DNA of 15,005 nucleotides from an uncultured Eubacteriales bacterium (GCA_905201305.1 CAJKNS010000023.1:1-15005); one strand, 5' to 3'. Positions 7,637 to 14,274 are shown, counted from the first letter of the stretch. Numbers and translations: made by a program. Notes: generated by a model from the letters alone, not told the origin.

Positions 7637-7666
7637 TTGTCACATCTCTATAAATTATAGTATAAT
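7637..7666 (+). promoter_or_regulatory. Candidate distal promoter for the UbiA-family gene
   Basis: TTGTCA (7637-7642), an 18-base spacer and TATAAT (7661-7666) form a good sigma-A-like promoter facing the UbiA gene. It overlaps the minus-strand candidate promoter, so the two divergent transcripts may compete for RNA polymerase. Confidence 0.45.
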
Positions 7667-7682
7667 TCCGAAAAAAAGTACA
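7654..7682 (-). promoter_or_regulatory. Candidate promoter of the ABC/phosphatase operon
   Basis: On the minus strand a perfect TATAAT (7654-7659) lies 44 bases upstream of the ATPase start. With a 17-base spacer the -35 is TGTACT, a weak match (3 of 6), so confidence rests on the -10 and on position. Confidence 0.45.
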
Positions 7683-7727
7683 GTCTCCATTCATGAATTT
7701 TGTGTGTACAATGTTCCTCGGGTTCCA

Positions 7728-7756
7728 TTGCCTTTTCTTGAAAGATATCATATAAT
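7728..7756 (+). promoter_or_regulatory. Proximal promoter of the UbiA-family gene
   Basis: TTGCCT (7728-7733), a 17-base spacer and a perfect TATAAT (7751-7756) lie 33 bases before the start codon. The -10 is embedded in a perfect inverted repeat, ATATCAT-ATA-ATGATAT (7745-7761), which could be an operator or may simply reflect AT-rich composition. Confidence 0.6.
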
Positions 7757-7789
7757 GATATATATCACCGCCGGAAGGAGCTGTATCCC

Positions 7790-8656
7790 ATGCGCCACTA
7801 CATCCGTCTGATCCGCCCGATTCACTGGATCAAAAACCTGCTGATTCTCCTGCCGCTCCTGTGTAGCGGGCAGTTCCTCCAGCGGGACCGTCTCATTCCC
7901 GGCATTCTGGCATTTTTCGCGTTCTCTCTGCTCGCCTCCTCCATCTACATCATCAATGACGTTCGGGATCGGGACAATGACCGGAAGAACCCCAGTAAAT
8001 GCACCCGTCCCATTGCCTCCGGCGCCGTATCCGTGCCCAGCGCTCTTACGCTGTTTGGGCTTATGCTGGTGCTGGCGCTGGTATGCGGCATCTTTGCAAA
8101 TAAGACCCAGGCACTCTGCTGGGCGGTCTTTCTGCTGTATTTCTTCCTCAATCTGGTCTACAGCTTTGGCGGCAAAAACGTCCCGCTGCTGGACATCGCC
8201 ATTCTTGTCTCCGGCTTTCTTCTGCGGGTGGTCTACGGCGGCATCGTCACAGGGATTCCCCTGAGCCACTGGCTCTGCCTGACCGTCACTGCCGCATCCT
8301 TTTACCTGAGTCTGGGCAAGCGCCGGGGGGAACTGCTGAAAAATCCCGACAACCCCCGTCCGGTGCTCCGCTATTACAGCCGGGACTTTCTGGAGAAGAA
8401 CATGTACATGTCCGTGGCACTTGCCATTGTGTTCTATGCACTGTGGACCGTGGATGCCAGCAGCGTCAGCCGTTTCGGCACCACCGCGCTGGTATGGACC
8501 GTGCCCCTGGTGATTCTGATTTTCATGCGCTACAGCCTGATTGTGGAGGACAAAACCGACGGTGACCCGGTTGAAGTCATTCTCCACGATGTTCCCCTGC
8601 TGCTGCTGGCGCTGCTGCTGGGAGTCATTGTGATCGGACTGATTTATATCCCGTAA
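7790..8656 (+). CDS. UbiA-family prenyl-phosphate phosphoribosyltransferase-like protein
   Basis: This 288-residue integral membrane protein is a UbiA-superfamily transferase. The first Asp-rich motif is NDVRDRDNDRKNP (Asn56, Asp57, Asp60, Asp64) followed by RPIASG; the second region is YSFGGKNVPLLD (Lys129, Asp135). Together with LRVVYGGIVTGIPLSHW and YLSLGKRRGEL it resembles decaprenyl-phosphate 5-phosphoribosyltransferase (the mycobacterial DprE-pathway UbiA) more than the quinone or heme prenyltransferases. That enzyme moves phosphoribose from PRPP onto polyprenyl phosphate for cell-wall sugar synthesis. About eight to nine membrane helices are visible. AAGGAG (7775-7780) supports ATG 7790. 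It is a single-gene unit with its own promoter and terminator; no other arabinan- or polyprenyl-sugar genes lie nearby, so the product's use in this organism is unknown. Confidence 0.82.
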   Translation: MRHYIRLIRPIHWIKNLLILLPLLCSGQFLQRDRLIPGILAFFAFSLLASSIYIINDVRDRDNDRKNPSKCTRPIASGAVSVPSALTLFGLMLVLALVCGIFANKTQALCWAVFLLYFFLNLVYSFGGKNVPLLDIAILVSGFLLRVVYGGIVTGIPLSHWLCLTVTAASFYLSLGKRRGELLKNPDNPRPVLRYYSRDFLEKNMYMSVALAIVFYALWTVDASSVSRFGTTALVWTVPLVILIFMRYSLIVEDKTDGDPVEVILHDVPLLLLALLLGVIVIGLIYIP

Positions 8657-8669
8657 ATAAAACGCTTTC

Positions 8670-8703
8670 CGGCACTGCCTCAAAATGCGGCAGTGCCGTT
8701 TCT
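8670..8703 (+). terminator. Intrinsic terminator after the UbiA-family gene
   Basis: CGGCACTGCC (8670-8679) pairs with GGCAGTGCCG (8689-8698) around a 9-base loop, followed by TTTCT. It starts 13 bases after the stop codon. Confidence 0.88.
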
Positions 8704-8738
8704 ATTCCTTCCGGCTATAGTCCATAACCAACCGGTAT

Positions 8739-8767
8739 CAAACACTTCCCGCTGCCTGTGCTATAAT
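8739..8767 (+). promoter_or_regulatory. Extended -10 promoter of the flavin oxidoreductase gene
   Basis: A perfect TATAAT at 8762-8767 is preceded by TGC (8759-8761), giving an extended -10. The -35 at the 17-base distance is CAAACA (8739-8744), a partial match, as is common for extended -10 promoters. The start codon is 41 bases further on. Confidence 0.6.
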
Positions 8768-8808
8768 GTTTTTACTTCAAACGATTTACAGGAACAGGAG
8801 GAAAAACC

Positions 8809-10893
8809 ATGACCAATCCCTATGAGCTGCTGCTCTCCCCCTTCAAGCTCGGAACCGTCACCCTGAAAAACCGCATGATGGGCTCCAAATGTGCCCTCCA
8901 GAGCTTTACCCTGGAGCAGGCGCGGGAATTTTATGCTGACATGGCGAAAAACGGCGCGGCAACCGTCACCGTTGCCATGGGCGACCATCCCGAGCGGAAC
9001 CTCAACCTGCCCGACAAGGACGGCAGAATGCCCCATATGGACGGCACCGGCAACGATATGCGGGACCCCGCTGTGGTGGAAGGCTACCGAAAAATCGCCC
9101 AGGCAGTCCACGAATATGGCACCCTTGCCTCTGCCTCGCTGATGGACATTGAGCCCACCGACGTGAATATCTCCGACACCCCCAACTGGGACGAGATTCC
9201 CAAAAACGGCGACTACAACTCTGCCGTGTTCCGCAACAAGCCCGGCATCTCCGCAGAGCGGCTTCAGACGCTGATCGACGAATTCGCCTTCCGCGCCAAG
9301 GAAGCCAAGGACATGGGCTATGATATGTGTACGTTCTACATGTCCTACCGTTCTTCCATTCTGGCATGTTCCATGTCGCCGCTGCTGAACCAGCGGACGG
9401 ACAAGTATGGCGGCAAAACCATGGCAGAGCGGGCAACTCTGGCAAAGGAGGTCTTCTCCAAGGTCAAGGAGGTCTGCGGCAGGGACTTTCTGATTGAAGC
9501 CCAGATTTCCGCCGAGGAAGAGGCGCCCGGCTATACCCTTGCGGACTTTCTGGACTTCTGTCAGGCGCTGGAGGGCTATGTGGACATCATCCAGATCCGC
9601 GGCGTAGACGGCTCCGCCACCCATGTCAACGGTCTGAACTACCCGAAGGGGCACCCTCATTCCATCGACTATGCCGCTGCCTTCAAGGCACGGGGCATCA
9701 AAATCGCCTGTGCGCCCGTGGGCGGCTATGGCGATCCGGAGATGATGGAGCAGTTCCTGAAGGAGGGCAAAACCGACCTGTTTGCCATGGCGCGGCAGTT
9801 TCTTGCCGACGATCACTACTATGAAAAGCTAAACGCAGGCGCACCTGCCCGGGAAATCGTCCCCTGCATTCTCTGCAACGGCTGTCATGGGCACCACACC
9901 TGCTCCGTCAATCCCCGGCTGGGCAGAAAACGGAATCTCTTTGCCCCTACAACCACACCCAAAAAGGTGGCGGTCATTGGCGGCGGTCCCGGCGGGCTGA
10001 TGGCAGCGCTGACTGCAGCCCGCCGCGGGCATCAGGTGACGCTGTTTGAAAAAGCACCGGTGCTGGGCGGTCAGCTGGTGGCAGCCAGCGCGCCGGATTA
10101 TAAGTGGCCCATTGGGGAATATCTCGCCTATCTGCTGCGGGAGCTGGACAAAACCCGGGTAACCATCCATACCGGAACGGAGGCTACTCCGGCGCTGCTG
10201 AAGGATCAGGGCTATGACGCCATTCTCTGCGCCCCCGGCTCTGAGCCCGTGTATCCTCCCGTTCCCGGCGCCGAAACTGCCCGATTGGCAGAAACGGTAT
10301 TCGGTCATGAAAATGAGCTGGGACATCGGGTGGTGGTCATCGGCGGTGCAGATACCGGCAGAGACGTGAGCCTGTATCTGGCACGTGCGGGACATCAGGT
10401 CACCATGGTCACCCGCAGTCAGATTCAACTGTCGGATGATATGCACACCGAGCGGCTCCAGCGGGAATCCTTTGAAAATGAGCCCAATTTCTCCTATGTG
10501 GACTTTGCCGCCACCCAGGAAATTCAGCCGGGCCGCGTTTCTCTCAAGGTTCAGACCAACGGCGTCCACAGCTTTATCCCGCTGATGGGTCCCCAGGATG
10601 ATGAGGACGCCTATTATCAGGATCAGCACGCAGGCGGACCCGGTGGTCCTGGTGGTCCCGGTGGTCCTGGTTTCCCCTTTGGTGCGCCCGGTCCTGCCCC
10701 CGATCCCATCTACGAAAACCGGGTGCTGGAATGCGACGACGTGGTGGTATCCGGCGGACGGAAGCCCAGAAGCGGTGTTGTCGAAGCCTTCCGTGGAATT
10801 GCACCGGTGGTAACGGTCATTGGCGACGCTTTGACCGTCTCCAACATCAAGCGTGCCACATATTCCGGCTATAAAGCTGCAATGGAACTGTAA
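8809..10893 (+). CDS. Old-Yellow-Enzyme/FadH-like FMN-FeS-FAD oxidoreductase
   Basis: This 694-residue protein has the layout of 2,4-dienoyl-CoA reductase, 2-enoate reductase and trimethylamine dehydrogenase: an N-terminal FMN TIM barrel (about 1-345, opening with LLLSPFKLGTVTLKNRM and including NQRTDKYGG), an Fe-S cysteine cluster (Cys353, 356, 359, 365), then an FAD/NAD(P) fold (GGGPGGL near 391, GQL near 421, and VVVIGGADTGRD near 508). It should pass electrons from NAD(P)H via FAD and a 4Fe-4S centre to FMN and reduce an activated double bond. Odd points: the catalytic segment reads MSYRSS where relatives have HGAHGY or a Met-containing FadH version; the Fe-S spacing is shortened; and a Gly-Gly-Pro repeat is inserted near 608-628. 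AGGAGG (8796-8801) seven bases upstream fixes ATG 8809. The substrate is unknown. Confidence 0.88.
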   Translation: MTNPYELLLSPFKLGTVTLKNRMMGSKCALQSFTLEQAREFYADMAKNGAATVTVAMGDHPERNLNLPDKDGRMPHMDGTGNDMRDPAVVEGYRKIAQAVHEYGTLASASLMDIEPTDVNISDTPNWDEIPKNGDYNSAVFRNKPGISAERLQTLIDEFAFRAKEAKDMGYDMCTFYMSYRSSILACSMSPLLNQRTDKYGGKTMAERATLAKEVFSKVKEVCGRDFLIEAQISAEEEAPGYTLADFLDFCQALEGYVDIIQIRGVDGSATHVNGLNYPKGHPHSIDYAAAFKARGIKIACAPVGGYGDPEMMEQFLKEGKTDLFAMARQFLADDHYYEKLNAGAPAREIVPCILCNGCHGHHTCSVNPRLGRKRNLFAPTTTPKKVAVIGGGPGGLMAALTAARRGHQVTLFEKAPVLGGQLVAASAPDYKWPIGEYLAYLLRELDKTRVTIHTGTEATPALLKDQGYDAILCAPGSEPVYPPVPGAETARLAETVFGHENELGHRVVVIGGADTGRDVSLYLARAGHQVTMVTRSQIQLSDDMHTERLQRESFENEPNFSYVDFAATQEIQPGRVSLKVQTNGVHSFIPLMGPQDDEDAYYQDQHAGGPGGPGGPGGPGFPFGAPGPAPDPIYENRVLECDDVVVSGGRKPRSGVVEAFRGIAPVVTVIGDALTVSNIKRATYSGYKAAMEL
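10634..10670 (+). repeat. 9-bp tandem repeat encoding Gly-Gly-Pro units
   Basis: About four imperfect copies of GGTGGTCCY lie within the oxidoreductase gene and encode a GGPGGPGGPGGP run, followed by GFPFGAPGPAP. The insert is in frame and probably forms a flexible surface loop. It is a plausible site of length variation between strains. Confidence 0.85.
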
Positions 10894-10899
10894 AATCAA

Positions 10900-10944
10900 A
10901 AGAACTGCTGTGGGAATCCATTGTCCTACAGCAGTTCTTATTTG
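10900..10944. terminator. Bidirectional terminator between oxidoreductase and cinA genes
   Basis: A 16-bp stem with one G-U pair (10900-10915 with 10924-10939) and an 8-base loop lies between two convergent genes. The plus-strand tail is TATTTGTT and the minus-strand tail is TTTGATTTT, so it can serve both the oxidoreductase gene and the thiI-cinA operon. Confidence 0.88.
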
Positions 10945-11424
10945 TTATTCGCTTGCCTTCTCCAGCCATTCAAGCGCCATTTCCAGTGCCCGCCGGGTTG
11001 CCCGCTCCTGAACCTGCGCCCGATCACCCGAGAACACATGATGCTCACAATAGGTTTCCTCACCGGCATACAGTCCCAGAAACACCGTTCCCACCGGCTG
11101 CACCCCATCGCCCTCGGGTCCTGCCAGTCCGGTTGCTGAAAGCGCCAGATTCGTACCCAGCTGCCGGGAAGCTCCCTGTGCCATTGCCCTTGCCACCGTC
11201 TCCGACACCGCCGTATACTGCTCCAGCATGTCCTCTGGCACACCCAAAAGCTGATGCTTCACCCGGTCGCAATAGCTGACAATGCCCCCAGGAAACACAT
11301 GGGAGCTGCCGGGCACTGCCGTAATGGCAGCGGCAATCCGTCCGCCGGTGCAGGATTCCGCGGTGGTAATGGTTAGATTCCGGCTCCGAAGCAGCGAAAC
11401 CAGCCGTTCTTCCTTACCGCTCAA
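10945..11424 (-). CDS. pncC: CinA C-terminal-domain protein (nicotinamide-nucleotide amidase, PncC-like)
   Basis: This is a stand-alone 159-residue CinA C-terminal domain. The family deamidates nicotinamide mononucleotide to nicotinate mononucleotide for NAD recycling. The catalytic region TTAESCTGGRIAAAI with its nucleophilic serine, the PGSSHVFPGGIVSY segment and the GLAGPEGDG...PVGTVFLG segment are all present. The N-terminal MoaB-like domain of full CinA is absent. The start is chosen as TTG at 11424 (protein beginning MSGKEERLVSLLRSRNL) because family homology begins there and the resulting length is normal; the reading frame is open further upstream, but that part is the shadow of thiI. 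The start overlaps the thiI stop by 11 bases, with no strong ribosome binding site, so coupled translation is likely. Confidence 0.85.
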   Translation of the reverse strand: MSGKEERLVSLLRSRNLTITTAESCTGGRIAAAITAVPGSSHVFPGGIVSYCDRVKHQLLGVPEDMLEQYTAVSETVARAMAQGASRQLGTNLALSATGLAGPEGDGVQPVGTVFLGLYAGEETYCEHHVFSGDRAQVQERATRRALEMALEWLEKASE

Positions 11425-12592
11425 CCCGAATATACACCGGCTCGGTGCCCTCCACGGCTGCCTTGACCAGCCCGTCAATATCCATCCGGGTTTCCACCTT
11501 TTCGATCTCCGCCAGCTGAGGACGGGTCTTGGGATGCTTGGGGGTAAACACCGTGCAGCAGTCCTCATAGGGCAAAATAGAGGTTTCCATGGTTTCGATC
11601 TTCCGGGCAATGGCAATGATCTCTTCCTTGTCCATGCCGATCACCGGACGGAATACCGGCAGGCGGCAAACGGCATTGGTCACCATCATCGCCTGCATGG
11701 TCTGAGACGCCACCTGACCCAGACTTTCGCCGGTGGTCAGGCTCATACAGCCCAGCTTCTCTGCCAGTGCCTCCGAAATCCGCATCATCATCCGGCGCAT
11801 AATCAGAGTGAAGTATTCCTCGGGGCAGTTGTCCCGGATTTCCTCCTGAATCTTCGTAAAGGGCACCACATGGACGGTGATCCGTCCGCAGTACCGGGTC
11901 ATAATCCGGGCAAGGTCCAGCACCTTTTCCTTTGCCCGCTCGGAGGTATAGGGATAGCTGAAGAAGTGGACGCACTCCAGCTCCACGCCCCGCTTTGCCA
12001 TCATATAACCGGCAACGGGGCTGTCTATACCGCCGGACAGCAGCAGCGCCGTTTTTCCGCCCACGCCCACCGGCAGTCCACCGGCACCGGGCTCTGCGGG
12101 ACCATGGACAAAGGCACGCTCCTCCCGCACCTCCACATAGACGGTATAATCAGGATTGTGGACATCCACTGCCACCTCGGGATAGGCTTCCGCCAGCCGT
12201 CCGCCGATTTCCTGAGAAATCTGGATGGAGTTCAGCGGAAAGCGCTTGTCCGCCCGCTTGGATTCCACCTTAAAGGACTTTGCGCAGGCAATGTCGTCCC
12301 CCAGATGGTCCTGGCAGGCGGCAAAAATGGCATCCAGATTCTTATCACATCCCCGGCTCCGGCTCCGGGAAATGATGCCGAACACCCGACCGCAGGCTTC
12401 CCAAGCCCCATCCAGATCGCAGTCCTCATTTTCCGGCTCCACATACACCGTGGACTGGAGCAGCCGAATCTTGAACTTGCCATAGGGCTTCAGCCGCCGG
12501 CTCAGGTTGCTGTGAAGCTTGCCCTCGAAGCTCGCCCGGTTCAGCCCCTTCAGAACGATTTCGCCCATTTTCAGGAGAAACATTTCATTCAT
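11414..12592 (-). CDS. thiI: tRNA 4-thiouridine sulfurtransferase ThiI
   Basis: This 392-residue enzyme adenylates and thiolates U8 of tRNA and, in some bacteria, supplies sulfur for thiamine. It shows the N-terminal ferredoxin-like/THUMP part (MGEIVLKGLNRASFEGKL; THUMP about 60-165), then the PP-loop ATP-binding motif SGGIDSP at 186-192 with HFFSYPYTSERAKEKV behind it, and the CCTVFTPKHPKTRP segment at 345-358 carrying the conserved cysteine. The C-terminal rhodanese domain of the E. coli protein is absent, as usual in Firmicutes, so sulfur would come from a dedicated cysteine desulfurase, which is not in this window. GAGGAAA five bases upstream supports ATG 12592. It has its own promoter and leads a two-gene unit with the CinA-domain gene. 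Confidence 0.95.
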   Translation of the reverse strand: MNEMFLLKMGEIVLKGLNRASFEGKLHSNLSRRLKPYGKFKIRLLQSTVYVEPENEDCDLDGAWEACGRVFGIISRSRSRGCDKNLDAIFAACQDHLGDDIACAKSFKVESKRADKRFPLNSIQISQEIGGRLAEAYPEVAVDVHNPDYTVYVEVREERAFVHGPAEPGAGGLPVGVGGKTALLLSGGIDSPVAGYMMAKRGVELECVHFFSYPYTSERAKEKVLDLARIMTRYCGRITVHVVPFTKIQEEIRDNCPEEYFTLIMRRMMMRISEALAEKLGCMSLTTGESLGQVASQTMQAMMVTNAVCRLPVFRPVIGMDKEEIIAIARKIETMETSILPYEDCCTVFTPKHPKTRPQLAEIEKVETRMDIDGLVKAAVEGTEPVYIRVER

Positions 12593-12640
12593 GTGTATTT
12601 CCTCGTTTTCTTAAAGTGTATTCAAAAGTATATCAGAGGA

Positions 12641-12669
12641 ATTATACACGATTTTCGCTGGATTTGCAA
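12641..12669 (-). promoter_or_regulatory. Promoter of thiI
   Basis: On the minus strand TTGCAA (12664-12669), a 17-base spacer and a perfect TATAAT (12641-12646) lie 48 bases before the thiI start. The -35 directly abuts the stop codon of the MATE gene, and no hairpin terminator separates the two genes, so some MATE transcripts may continue into thiI. Confidence 0.7.
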
Positions 12670-14079
12670 TCATTCCAGCGCCGGATTTGGACTGCTCAGC
12701 TCCCGATAGGTCCGGATGATGACCACCAGAGCAAATACGAACGTCAAAATATCCGCCAGCGGGAAGGAATACAGCAGTCCGTCCAGTCCGAAGAAAATCG
12801 GCAGAATAATCGGCAGAGATACGCCAAAAATCACCTCACGGGTCAGGGAGATCATGGTAGATGCCAGCGCCTTGCCCATGGCTTGCAGGTAGATAAACGT
12901 GCCCTTGTTCATCATGGAAAGGAAAATCAGGCACAGATAAATCCGGAAGCTCCGCACCGAAAAGTCCGTATAGTAGGCGCTCTCATTGGCTGCGCCGAAA
13001 ATACCGATGAGCTGCCGGGGGAAAATCTCCACAATTCCCAGGGCAATGAGTCCGATGCCCAGCTCCCACAGCAGGAGATAGGTAAAGAGCTTTTTCGCCC
13101 GGTCCTTTCTGCCTGCGCCGATGTTATAGCCCACCACAGGAATGCAGCCTGCCGCCATGCCGATGGCAATGGAAATGGCGATCTGATAGAACTTCATCAC
13201 AATGCCCATCACTGCCAAAGGAATCTGTGAATACTCCGGCTGCCCGAAAATCGGGTCCAGCGCGCCGTATTTGGTACACATATTCTGGAATGCCGCCATA
13301 GACAGCACCAGCGCAATCTGCGAAAGGAAGCTGGTAATGCCCATGGCAAGATACCGGCGCATCAGACCTCCAAAAAGTCCAAAGCTCTTTCTGCCGAGGC
13401 GCACCGCCTTCATGTGGAACAGATACCAGATGCTCAGTCCCGCCGTGAGAATCTGCCCCAACACCGTTGCCACCGCAGCGCCCATCATGCCCATGTGCAG
13501 GGGATAAATGAAAATTGGGTCCAGCACCAGATTGGCTGCAGCGCCTGCCAGCGTTGCCGCCATGGCAAACCTCGGGCTGCCGTCGGAGCGGATGATGGGG
13601 TTCATTGCCTGTCCAAACATATAAAACGGAACGCCCAACGAAATCCAGAAGAAATATTCCTTGGCGCAGGCATAGGTTTCCTCATTGACTCTGCCGCCAA
13701 ACAGCGTGAGAATCGGCTCCATAAAAATAAGATAAATCGCCATCAGCACCAGACTGCACAGAATGCAGAGGATAATGGCGCTGCCGATGCTTTTATGGGC
13801 GTCTTCCTCCCGTCCGCCGCCCAGACTCAGGCTCACAAAGGCACAGCAGCCGTCGCCAATGAGCACCGCAATGGCAAGCGCCACCACGGTCATGGGAAAT
13901 ACCACCGTGTTTGCCGCATTGCCAAAGGAGCCCAGATAGGTGGCGTTGGCAATGAAAATCTGGTCCACCACGTTGTACAGCGCCGCCACCAGCAGGGATA
14001 TCACACAGGGCACTGCATACTTTGCCATGAGCTTTCCCACCGGCTCCGTTTCCAAAAATACGTTTGACTTTTCTTCCAT
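12670..14079 (-). CDS. MATE family efflux transporter (MepA-like)
   Basis: This 469-residue membrane protein has two MatE halves of about six helices each and exports drugs, cationic metabolites or other organic compounds by H+ or Na+ antiport. Typical signs are ALYNVVDQIFIANATYLG in helix 1-2, the cytoplasmic RSDGSPRFAM motif after helix 5, and PVVGYNIGAGRKDRAKK in the second half. Length and sequence feel closest to MepA-type MATE proteins of Clostridia. ATG 14079 is preferred over an in-frame ATG at 14253: GGGAGG lies nine bases before it, family homology begins with LMAKYAVPCVISLLV, and the longer form would be translated through two hairpin terminators and part of the promoter. The gene has its own strong promoter and a structured leader with two terminator hairpins, so expression is probably controlled by transcription attenuation. 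Confidence 0.93.
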   Translation of the reverse strand: MEEKSNVFLETEPVGKLMAKYAVPCVISLLVAALYNVVDQIFIANATYLGSFGNAANTVVFPMTVVALAIAVLIGDGCCAFVSLSLGGGREEDAHKSIGSAIILCILCSLVLMAIYLIFMEPILTLFGGRVNEETYACAKEYFFWISLGVPFYMFGQAMNPIIRSDGSPRFAMAATLAGAAANLVLDPIFIYPLHMGMMGAAVATVLGQILTAGLSIWYLFHMKAVRLGRKSFGLFGGLMRRYLAMGITSFLSQIALVLSMAAFQNMCTKYGALDPIFGQPEYSQIPLAVMGIVMKFYQIAISIAIGMAAGCIPVVGYNIGAGRKDRAKKLFTYLLLWELGIGLIALGIVEIFPRQLIGIFGAANESAYYTDFSVRSFRIYLCLIFLSMMNKGTFIYLQAMGKALASTMISLTREVIFGVSLPIILPIFFGLDGLLYSFPLADILTFVFALVVIIRTYRELSSPNPALE

Positions 14080-14103
14080 CGGAAAAACCTCCCAAAAATA
14101 CAG

Positions 14104-14152
14104 AAAAAGCGTGCCGTCCTCCGCTGGATTTACGTCCGGAAAGACTACACGC
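14104..14152 (-). terminator. Leader hairpin 2 (terminator-like, CGTAAATCCAG loop)
   Basis: GCGTG (14148-14152) pairs with CACGC (14109-14113); inside, GTCTTTCCG pairs with CGGAGGAC with one bulged T; the loop is GACGTAAATCCAG. TTTTT follows (14104-14108). It ends 24 bases before the MATE start codon. Confidence 0.78.
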
Positions 14153-14168
14153 ATTTGTCTGCAATATG

Positions 14169-14218
14169 AAAAAAGACGAGGGACCGCAACTGGATTTACG
14201 CAGTTACTGCCACTCGTC
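14169..14218 (-). terminator. Leader hairpin 1 (terminator-like, CGTAAATCCAG loop)
   Basis: GACGAG (14213-14218) pairs with CTCGTC (14175-14180); inside, TAACTG pairs with CAGTTG around the loop CGTAAATC. TTTTTT follows (14169-14174). Its 5' base coincides with the predicted transcription start, so there is no room for a separate sensor before it. It could also stop readthrough from the upstream comM gene. Confidence 0.82.
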
Positions 14219-14224
14219 TTGTCT

Positions 14225-14253
14225 ATTTTATCGAATGTTTTCCGGTTTGTCAA
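14225..14253 (-). promoter_or_regulatory. Strong sigma-A promoter of the MATE gene
   Basis: On the minus strand a perfect TTGACA (14248-14253), a 17-base spacer and TAAAAT (14225-14230) lie just behind the comM stop codon (14275). It predicts a transcription start near 14218, at the first base of leader hairpin 1. Confidence 0.85.
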
Positions 14254-14274
14254 AGGGAAATTTCAGGCACCGAA

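Larger units (their letters stand above)
14080..14218 (-). promoter_or_regulatory. Structured 5' leader of the MATE gene with tandem hairpins
   Basis: The predicted transcript starts near 14218 and runs about 139 bases to the MATE start codon. It holds two 44-nt hairpins, each followed by a U-tract, separated by 16 bases, then the GGGAGG ribosome binding site. Both hairpins carry CGTAAATCCAG at positions 19-29, while their stems differ in sequence but still pair. Outside that block only about 9 of 33 positions match, so this is conservation of structure and loop rather than a recent duplication. The layout fits a cis-acting attenuator or riboswitch. I cannot assign it to a known class. Confidence 0.75.

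Noticed and set aside
7611..7751. N-terminal extension of the ABC ATPase to an ATG at 7751
   Set aside because: The extension crosses the promoter region, has no family homology, and a strong ribosome binding site precedes ATG 7610.
7748..8683. Long minus-strand open frame (311 codons) opposite the UbiA-family gene
   Set aside because: Low-complexity His/Gln/Asp-rich translation with no recognisable family, fully antisense to a conserved membrane enzyme.
8761..9816. Minus-strand open frame of 351 codons opposite the oxidoreductase N-terminus
   Set aside because: Shadow of the conserved FMN domain; no ribosome binding site or family resemblance.
9829..10899. Minus-strand open frame of 356 codons opposite the oxidoreductase C-terminus
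   Set aside because: Antisense to the FAD/NAD fold and the Gly-Pro repeat; no family resemblance.
11282..12709. Plus-strand open frame of 475 codons across cinA and thiI
   Set aside because: It is antisense to two well-supported genes and its translation has no domain signature.
14080..14253. N-terminal extension of the MATE protein to an ATG at 14253
   Set aside because: It would translate through two terminator hairpins and the promoter -10; homology begins only after ATG 14079.
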